Assembly: GCA_029266525.1 (NCBI GenBank)
Contig: JAQSWQ010000033.1
Coordinates: 1 to 34,526 of the forward strand
DNA length: 34,526 nucleotides
Direction of reading: 5' to 3'
From: Microvirga sp.
GTDB taxonomy: Bacteria; Pseudomonadota; Alphaproteobacteria; Rhizobiales; Beijerinckiaceae
Made by a program: the position numbers and the translations under genes
Notes under the pieces: generated by a model
What the model saw: only the letters and a program-made list of their open reading frames with translations
Databases searched by the model: none
Told to the model about the DNA's origin: nothing
Shown here: positions 25,250 to 30,730 of the stretch, piece by piece
Layout of the letters: each line of letters opens with the position of its first letter
Position numbering within the stretch: the stretch's first letter is position 1

Positions 25250-25633
25250 TTAACGCACTTCGCAGGTGATCGGGCTGCGGTAGCTCATCGTCACGAGCAC
25301 ACCGCTCTTGTCTGCAAGGTCGATGACCATCACACCGGCTTCCGAGCCCCGGCCGGAGTTCGCCTTGAGCCGGTCGCCGCGCGCGATCACGTAACGCCGG
25401 TTCACCACAAGTTGGCTCGCCTTGCCGTCGAAGCATGTCGCGTAAAGGCAAACGGACATGCTTCGTGTGCGGGTGTCAATGCTCACCGAAGCCGGCGTGA
25501 AGCTGTCTGCGCGCTCGCATTTGCCCTTTGTGCAGGTGATCTCAAGCTGCTCGTTGCGACACGTATACTCGCGCGCGAAGGAGCTTGCGCTCATCATCGC
25601 CAGCGCCAGGCAAGTCCAAGCGATGCGTCTCAC
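25250..25633 (-). CDS. Cysteine-rich exported protein, function unknown
   Basis: A 127-residue protein starting at GTG 25633, supported by AGGAG 8 bases upstream. A signal peptide (RRIAWTCLALAMMSASSFA) is followed by a mature part of about 107 residues with six cysteines: YTC, ITCTKGKCE, SVCLYATC and a last ITCEVR at the C-terminus. They probably form disulfides in the periplasm. No family was recognised with confidence. It lies 73 bases upstream of the lysozyme-like gene on the same strand, so the two may be transcribed together. A role as lysozyme inhibitor or partner is only a guess from context. Confidence 0.7.
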   Translation of the reverse strand: MRRIAWTCLALAMMSASSFAREYTCRNEQLEITCTKGKCERADSFTPASVSIDTRTRSMSVCLYATCFDGKASQLVVNRRYVIARGDRLKANSGRGSEAGVMVIDLADKSGVLVTMSYRSPITCEVR

Positions 25634-25779
25634 GCCGTGTACTCCTGAGCGCCAAGGCGGCTCCTCAACGCTAGGATATTCCGGGACCGGTCCCAACCGC
25701 AAGGGTGAAGCGCGGCGTCGCGCTTTCCGAATCGAGACGCCTGCGGGTGGCATAGCAAAAGCGGCTCACGCGCCACGAT

Positions 25780-25820
25780 GATAGCTCGGGGCTATGCATA
25801 CAGCATAGCTCCGAGCTATC
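25780..25820. promoter_or_regulatory. Two tandem palindromes upstream of tupA (also a long inverted repeat)
   Basis: Two copies of a 15-bp palindrome, ATAGCTCGGGGCTAT (25781-25795) and ATAGCTCCGAGCTAT (25805-25819), have centres 24 bases apart. Taken together they also form an 18-base inverted repeat (25780-25797 with 25803-25820) with one mismatch and a 5-base loop. No T-run follows. The place, 83-122 bases before the tupA ATG, suits operators for a dimeric regulator. A possible promoter TTGCTT-N16-TATCTG lies at 25855-25882. The half site CATAGC also occurs at 25751. Confidence 0.6.
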
Positions 25821-25902
25821 GCGTGTGAGGGGAAAGGCTTGCGAAATCAATCGCTTGCTTTGGCCGGCGGGCGCGCTATCTGTCCGTTTTCTCCGGTGGA
25901 CC

Positions 25903-26724
25903 ATGATCCTGCGCCGCACCTTTCTCCTCGCGACCGCGCTGCTCGCCAGCCACGCGGCGGCCTTGGGCGGGGAGCGCTTCATCACGCTCGCCTCGACGAC
26001 CTCGACGGAGCAGTCGGGGCTGTTCGGTCACATCGTCCCGCGCTTCAGGCAGGACACCGGCGTCGGCGTGCGGGTGGTCGCGGTCGGCACCGGCCAGGCG
26101 CTTGCACTTGCTGCCCGCGGCGACGCCGACGCGCTGCTCGTGCACGACCGCGCGGGCGAGGAGAAGCTCGTCGCCGAGGGTCACGGCCTCGATCGCCGCG
26201 ACGTCATGTACAACGACTTCGTGCTGATCGGCCCGAAGGCCGATCCGGCCGGCATCCGCGGCCTCAAGGATGCGAAGGAGGCGCTGCGCCGGATCGCCGC
26301 CGCCAAGGCGCCCTTCGCGAGCCGGGGCGACGACAGCGGTACGCATCGCACCGAGCTGCGCCTGTGGCGCGCCGCGGGCCTCGATCCGAAGGGCGAGCCT
26401 TCCTATCGCGAGCTCGGCTCGGGCATGGGACCGGCGCTCAACACGGCCGCCGGGCTCGACGCCTATGTGCTCTCCGACCGCGCGACCTGGGCGGCTTTCA
26501 AGAACCGTCAGCAGCTCGAGATCCTGGCCGAGGGCGACCCCACCCTGTTCAATCCTTACGGCAGCATCCTCGTGAACCCGGCGAAGGGCGCCCACATCAA
26601 GGCCGCGGATGCGCGGCGCTGGCACGAATGGCTGACCTCGGACAGGGGCCGGGCCGCGATCGCCTCCTTCAGGATCGATGGCGAGCAGCTCTTCTTCCCG
26701 AGCGCCGTGGCGCCGCGCTCGTGA
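25903..26724 (+). CDS. tupA: Tungstate ABC transporter substrate-binding protein
   Basis: A 273-residue periplasmic oxyanion-binding protein. The TupA hallmark TTSTEQSGLF is at residues 32-41, after a signal peptide with a twin Arg (RRTFLLATALLASHAAA). Other family motifs are VAVGTGQALALAARGDADALLVHD, FVLIGPKADP and SRGDDSGTHRTELRLW. It would capture tungstate (possibly molybdate) for molybdenum/tungsten enzymes. ATG 25903 is chosen because it starts the signal peptide. tupB follows after 6 bases. Confidence 0.9.
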   Translation: MILRRTFLLATALLASHAAALGGERFITLASTTSTEQSGLFGHIVPRFRQDTGVGVRVVAVGTGQALALAARGDADALLVHDRAGEEKLVAEGHGLDRRDVMYNDFVLIGPKADPAGIRGLKDAKEALRRIAAAKAPFASRGDDSGTHRTELRLWRAAGLDPKGEPSYRELGSGMGPALNTAAGLDAYVLSDRATWAAFKNRQQLEILAEGDPTLFNPYGSILVNPAKGAHIKAADARRWHEWLTSDRGRAAIASFRIDGEQLFFPSAVAPRS

Positions 26725-26730
26725 GCTGAG

Positions 26731-27429
26731 GTGGACGAGTTCGGCCGCGCCTTCGCGCTGGCGCTGAGACTGGTCGCCTCTCTCGACCGCGACCTCCTCG
26801 AAATCGTCGGGTTGTCGCTAGCGGTCAGCCTCTCCGCCACCCTCCTTGCCTTCTCGATCGGCGCGCCGCTCGGGGCGGCGCTCGCCGTCTATCGCGTGCC
26901 CGGCCGGACCCCGTTGCTCGTCATCGTCAACGCGCTCCTCGGGCTGCCGCCGGTCGTCGTCGGCCTCCTTGTCTATCTCCTCATCTCGCGGGCCGGGCCG
27001 CTCGGGGCCCTCGGGCTTCTGTTCACGCCGGCGGGCATGATCCTCGCCCAGACCGTGCTGGCGACCCCGATCGTCGTCGCCCTCGTGCACCGGCTCTGCG
27101 AAGGCCTGTGGACCGAACACGGCGACGCGCTGCGCGCCGACGGCGCCTCGCATCCGCGCGCCGCGCTGACGCTGTTCGCGATCGGGCGGGCGGGGCTCGT
27201 GACCGCCTTCCTTGCCGCCTTCGGCCGGGCCATTGCCGAGGTCGGCGCCATCCTCATCGTCGGCGGCAACATCCGCGGCCACACCCGCACCATGACCACG
27301 GCCATCGCGCTCGAGACCAGCAAGGGCGACCTCGCGCTCGCGCTGGCGCTCGGATTGATCCTGGTGTCGCTTTCGATCCTGGTGACCGCGGCGACGTTCT
27401 GGCTCAACCGCGGCGTCGGCGCGCGATAA
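26731..27429 (+). CDS. tupB: Tungstate ABC transporter permease
   Basis: A 232-residue inner-membrane permease with five to six transmembrane helices. VGLSLAVSLSATLLAFSIGAP opens the permease domain and the coupling loop is DALRADGASHPRAALTLFAIGRAG, followed by FGRAIAEVGAILIVGGNIRGHTRTMTTAIALETSKGD, all typical of TupB. The start is GTG at 26731. The ATPase gene tupC, normally next in the operon, is absent; the next gene is on the opposite strand with its stop 3 bases away. Confidence 0.9.
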   Translation: MDEFGRAFALALRLVASLDRDLLEIVGLSLAVSLSATLLAFSIGAPLGAALAVYRVPGRTPLLVIVNALLGLPPVVVGLLVYLLISRAGPLGALGLLFTPAGMILAQTVLATPIVVALVHRLCEGLWTEHGDALRADGASHPRAALTLFAIGRAGLVTAFLAAFGRAIAEVGAILIVGGNIRGHTRTMTTAIALETSKGDLALALALGLILVSLSILVTAATFWLNRGVGAR

Positions 27430-27924
27430 TCAACTCATCCGGATCACCTTGCCGCCGACCGCCTGCGCGAGCGCGTTCGGCTCGGCCGCGAACACGGCAA
27501 ATGGCGTGCCGGCCGCGGCCCAGACGGTCTCGAAGGCGAGGAGGTCCTCGTCGACGAAGACCGGCAGCGCGATCGCGTGGCCGAAGGGCGGAATGCCGCC
27601 GATCGCGAAGCCGGTCCACTCCCGGACCCTCTGCGCGTCAGGCCGGGTCAGCGCCTCGCCGATCAGGGCCGCGACCGCCTTCTCGTTCACGCGGTTCTTG
27701 CCCGAGACCAGGAGGAGATAGGGCCTGCCGCTCGCCTTGCCGGCGAAGACCAGCGACTTGACGATCTGCGCCACCTCGCAGCCGCAAGCCGCCGCCGCCT
27801 CCTCGGCCGTGCGGGTCGATTGCGGCATCTCGCGGATCGCGATCGCGAGGCCCAATCGCTCGGCCGCGTGCCGGACCTTGAGCGCGCTCGGGGGAAGAAT
27901 CGCGTCCACCTCAGCTCCTGACAT
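27430..27924 (-). CDS. YbaK/prolyl-tRNA synthetase-associated domain deacylase
   Basis: A 164-residue protein of the YbaK/ProX type, which removes wrongly attached amino acids from tRNA. The fold markers are AAAACGCEVAQIVKSLVFAG with the conserved Lys, LVSGKNRVNEKAVAALIG, and GFAIGGIPPFGHAIALPVFVDEDLL. Subfamily (YbaK, ProXp-ala or other) cannot be decided. ATG 27924 follows GGGACA. It lies 20 bases downstream of the phosphoesterase gene on the same strand and is probably co-transcribed with it. Confidence 0.9.
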   Translation of the reverse strand: MSGAEVDAILPPSALKVRHAAERLGLAIAIREMPQSTRTAEEAAAACGCEVAQIVKSLVFAGKASGRPYLLLVSGKNRVNEKAVAALIGEALTRPDAQRVREWTGFAIGGIPPFGHAIALPVFVDEDLLAFETVWAAAGTPFAVFAAEPNALAQAVGGKVIRMS

Positions 27925-27944
27925 CGGCTGTCCCGGGACCATCC

Positions 27945-28832
27945 CTATGCATGGAGCTCGATGACGCCGAGGTCGCCGACGGTTCCGTCCTTCTTCAGCC
28001 CGCGCAGCTCCGCCTTCAGCGTGAACCCGGCACCGTCCCCCCCGACCGTGTACAGGTAGTACCCGGCGCTGTGCACGATGGTGCCGCCGCGGGCGGAGGC
28101 CGAGGGTGCGCCGATCACCGGGACCTTGGCATCCGGGCCCATGAGCCAGGCGAGCGAGCCGACATGGTTGTGGCCATGGATCACGAGCTCGGCGCCGGCC
28201 CCGCCGATCATCGTCTCGAAGCCGCGTGCGTCGATGAGGTTTCGGCCTGCGGGCGCGCCGCCGACATGCGGCGGGTGGTGGATCATCACGATCCGGAACA
28301 GCTTCTCGCCGGCAAGCTCCCGCAGCACGCGCTCGCCTTCCCTGAGCTGCTTTGGCCCGCATTTCCCGCTCGCGACGAGCGGCATGGTCGGGATCGCCGA
28401 GGAGAGGCCGACCAGCGCGACCTTCCCGCGCCGGCGCACATAGGGGAAGCGGCACATCGTGCCGTCGTCGCCGCGCGTCCAAGGCGCGAGCTGGGCGAGC
28501 AGCCCCTCGAGCGAGCCCTCGACATAGGCGTCGTGATTGCCCGGCACGAAGCTCACGGCCTCTGGCGGGCCGAGCCCCTCCATGAAGATGCGGCTCGGCG
28601 CCCATTCGCTCGGCAGGCCGATGTTGCAGAGGTCGCCCGTGCAGGCGATGTGGTCCGGCGCCTGGGCCTTGATGTCGGCGACGAGCGCCGCCAGGAGCTC
28701 CATGTCGTGCGCCGTGCGCCGGTTGCGGTGCCAGTTGAACCAGCCCGCGAAGCGCTTCGAGAACAGCTCGCGCACCTTGGCCCGCGGCAGCGGGCCGACA
28801 TGGGGATCGGTCAGGTGGGCGATGCGGAACAT
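27945..28832 (-). CDS. Calcineurin-like metallophosphoesterase
   Basis: A 295-residue metallophosphoesterase with all metal-ligand blocks in order: HLTDPHVG (residues 6-13), ACTGDLCN, VPGNHDAYVEG, IHHPPHVGG and VIHGHNHVGS. Such proteins hydrolyse cyclic nucleotides, phosphodiesters or lipid phosphates; the substrate is not evident. ATG 28832 puts MFRIAHLTDPH at the start, as is normal; an earlier in-frame start would add a low-complexity leader. The gene heads a two-gene unit with the YbaK-like gene. Confidence 0.9.
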   Translation of the reverse strand: MFRIAHLTDPHVGPLPRAKVRELFSKRFAGWFNWHRNRRTAHDMELLAALVADIKAQAPDHIACTGDLCNIGLPSEWAPSRIFMEGLGPPEAVSFVPGNHDAYVEGSLEGLLAQLAPWTRGDDGTMCRFPYVRRRGKVALVGLSSAIPTMPLVASGKCGPKQLREGERVLRELAGEKLFRIVMIHHPPHVGGAPAGRNLIDARGFETMIGGAGAELVIHGHNHVGSLAWLMGPDAKVPVIGAPSASARGGTIVHSAGYYLYTVGGDGAGFTLKAELRGLKKDGTVGDLGVIELHA

Positions 28833-28866
28833 GGCCGAGCCAGTTCGCGCGGTGCGCTTCGCGCCG

Positions 28867-29838
28867 TCAAGCGCTGCCGATGAAGATGCCGGCAAGCAGC
28901 ACCAGCACGCCGCCGAGGATCACTTGCATGGTCGCGCTCCAGAACGGCGTCTCCATGTAGTGGGTGCGGATCCAGGAGATCGCCACGAGCTCGACCGCCA
29001 CCACCACTGCGGCGATCGTCGTCGCGAGCAGGAAAGCGTTCGGCCAGCTGTTCGGGATGAGGTAGGGCAGGGTGTGGCCGACCCCGCCGAGCGTGGTCAT
29101 GAGCCCGCAGACCACGCCGCGCAGCCAGGGCGAGCCGCGCCCGGTGATGACCCCGTCATCCGAAAGAGCCTCGGTGAAACCCATGCTGATGCCGGCGCCG
29201 ACCGAAGCCGCCATGCCGATCAGGAAGGTCTCCCAGTTGTTCTTGGTCGCGAAGGCCGCGGCGAAGAGCGGCGCGAGCGTCGAGACCGAGCCGTCGATCA
29301 GCCCTGCGAGCCCCGGCTGGACGTATTGCAGGACGAAGGCGCGCCGGCGCGCGCTCTCCTCGGCCGCGGCGGTGTCGGCCGTGAGATGCGCCTCCGCGAT
29401 CTCCCCGGCGCGCCGCTCATGCCCACGCTCGACCTCGGCGAGACGCGTGAACAGCTGCCGAACCGAGAGGTCGGTCGCCTGGCTTGCGGCATGGTCGTAG
29501 AAATTGGCGGCCTGGCGCTCCATGAGCTCGGCCTCGCCGCGCATCTTGTCGAGGTCGAGCGATGGATCCCACCACGGGGTGCGGCGGCGCAGGAAGCCGC
29601 GCACGTCCTCGCGCCGGATCGGCGGCAGGTGCTCGCCGAAACGCTCGCGATAGAGGTCGTAGAGCGAGTTGCGATGGCCGCGTTCTTCCTCGGCCATGTC
29701 GTCGAAGATACCGGCGGAGGCGTGATATTCGGGCCGCAGCCGGTCAGCGAAGCTCTGGTAGATGCGCGAGTCTTCTTCTTCGTTCGCGATCGCGAGCGCG
29801 AGCACCTCGCGCTCGGTGAGGTCGGATAGCGCCTTCAC
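28867..29838 (-). CDS. mbfA: Membrane-bound ferritin MbfA (ferritin-like domain fused to VIT1/CCC1-type transporter)
   Basis: A 323-residue protein. Residues 1-165 are a ferritin-like four-helix bundle with diiron ligands in EEEDSRIYQSF, DMAEEERGHRNSLY, AELMERQAANFYDHA and EVERGHERRAG. Residues 170-323 form a VIT1/CCC1-type membrane part starting at GLAGLIDGSVSTLAPLFAAAF, with about five helices. In Bradyrhizobium and Agrobacterium the homologue exports iron and protects from iron and peroxide stress under Irr control. The start is GTG with AGGAG 6 bases before it, and an iron control element lies just upstream. Confidence 0.94.
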   Translation of the reverse strand: MKALSDLTEREVLALAIANEEEDSRIYQSFADRLRPEYHASAGIFDDMAEEERGHRNSLYDLYRERFGEHLPPIRREDVRGFLRRRTPWWDPSLDLDKMRGEAELMERQAANFYDHAASQATDLSVRQLFTRLAEVERGHERRAGEIAEAHLTADTAAAEESARRRAFVLQYVQPGLAGLIDGSVSTLAPLFAAAFATKNNWETFLIGMAASVGAGISMGFTEALSDDGVITGRGSPWLRGVVCGLMTTLGGVGHTLPYLIPNSWPNAFLLATTIAAVVVAVELVAISWIRTHYMETPFWSATMQVILGGVLVLLAGIFIGSA

Positions 29839-29850
29839 CTGGAACTCCTG

Positions 29851-29888
29851 TTTAGATGCGTTCTAAACAGGGCCTCCCGAGCCTTCAA
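29851..29888 (-). promoter_or_regulatory. Irr-type iron control element overlapping the mbfA promoter
   Basis: TTTAGATGCGTTCTAAA at 29851-29867 matches the iron control element TTTAGAA-N3-TTCTAAA at 13 of 14 fixed bases. On the minus strand a promoter TTGAAG (29888-29883), 17 bases, TAGAAC (29865-29860) overlaps the element at its -10. Irr bound here would block transcription of mbfA when iron is scarce, as known for its homologues. Confidence 0.8.
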
Positions 29889-29906
29889 GGCGAGCCGGCA
29901 GGCGTC

Positions 29907-30026
29907 TCAGCGATGTGCGCCGAAGATCAGCGTCGAGTAGACTTCGTGGTCGGAGAAATCCAAGGCCGGCGACCAGACGAAGCGGGGCGAGCGGCGAAGG
30001 CGGGAGAGGATGAACGAGAGGATCAT
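29907..30026 (-). CDS. Possible small protein upstream of mbfA
   Basis: A 39-codon frame from ATG 30026, preceded by AGGTG at a spacing of 5 bases. The peptide begins MILSFILSRLRRSPRF and ends YSTLIFGAHR; it is basic, with a short hydrophobic start. No family was recognised. It is the only candidate gene in the 329-base stretch between mbfA and the Nudix gene; apart from it and the iron control element I see only a short CATGT...ACATG hairpin at about 30108-30124. Confidence 0.3.
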   Translation of the reverse strand: MILSFILSRLRRSPRFVWSPALDFSDHEVYSTLIFGAHR

Positions 30027-30167
30027 GGCGGCACCTGGAGAACTTGGCAGGAGCATAGCTACGCCTCCGGTGCATGTCTCGCGCAATTCCCTTGGGTCAG
30101 CCATGTTCCTCGGACATGCGGAAGTTGACGGCGGGGCAAGCTTTTCGCCGCCTTCCGGTGGCGTCCC

Positions 30168-30656
30168 GTGAACCCGCGGCGGCTCTCTCGGGACGGCCTC
30201 AAGATCCCGGGCCTCCGCCGCGCGCTCCACACCTATTGGCGCTTCTCGCGCGGGCTCACGCTCGGGGTCCGCACCGTGGTGATCGACGCCCGCGAGCGCG
30301 TCTTCCTGGTCCGGCACACTTACGCCAGGGGCTGGCACTTTCCCGGCGGCGGCGTTGAGCGCGGGGAGGCCGCCCTCGATGCCGCCCGGCGGGAGCTCGC
30401 CGAGGAGGCGCGCATCGAGCTCAAAGGCGCGCCGGATCTCCACGGCGTGTTCTTCAACAAGGGCGTGTCGCGCCGTGACCACGTCATCGTCTACGTCGTC
30501 CGCGACTTCCGCGTGATCGAGGAGAAGGCGCCCGACCGCGAGATCGCCGAGGCGCGCTTCTTCCCCCTCGACGCGCTTCCCGACGGCCTGACCCGCGGAA
30601 CCCGGCAAAGGCTCGACGAAATCGAGGGCAAGACCCAAGTGAGCCCGACCTGGTGA
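30168..30656 (+). CDS. Nudix hydrolase
   Basis: A 162-residue Nudix protein. The box runs GGGVERGEAALDAARRELAEEARI near residues 60-84 and fits GX5EX7REUXEEXGU except that the last Gly is Arg. The catalytic glutamates are kept, so hydrolysis of a nucleoside diphosphate derivative is plausible; the substrate is unknown. The N-terminus LHTYWRFSRGLTLGVRTVVID is typical of a subgroup common in alphaproteobacteria. Start is GTG at 30168. Confidence 0.9.
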   Translation: MNPRRLSRDGLKIPGLRRALHTYWRFSRGLTLGVRTVVIDARERVFLVRHTYARGWHFPGGGVERGEAALDAARRELAEEARIELKGAPDLHGVFFNKGVSRRDHVIVYVVRDFRVIEEKAPDREIAEARFFPLDALPDGLTRGTRQRLDEIEGKTQVSPTW

Positions 30657-30697
30657 CCATCACGCGGCCACGAATCCGCTTGAAGACGGAAGGACCC

Positions 30698-30730
30698 ATG
30701 GACCACTGCACCCCGCCGGCCGGCCGCTGA
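30698..30730 (+). CDS. Possible 10-residue leader peptide coupled to the permease gene
   Basis: ATG at 30698 follows GGAAGGA (3 bases away) and encodes MDHCTPPAGR before a TGA at 30728-30730 that overlaps the permease ATG as TGATG. The ribosome-binding site of the permease itself is poor, so reinitiation from this leader would explain its translation. It may equally be a chance frame. Confidence 0.25.
   Translation: MDHCTPPAGR

Noticed and set aside
24154-25633. A prophage remnant
   Set aside because: Only one lysozyme-like gene is present; no holin, integrase, portal, tail or attachment site was found nearby.
25780-25820. Intrinsic terminator reading of the 18-base stem before tupA
   Set aside because: The stem is strong but no run of T follows on either strand, and each arm is itself palindromic, which suits protein-binding sites better.
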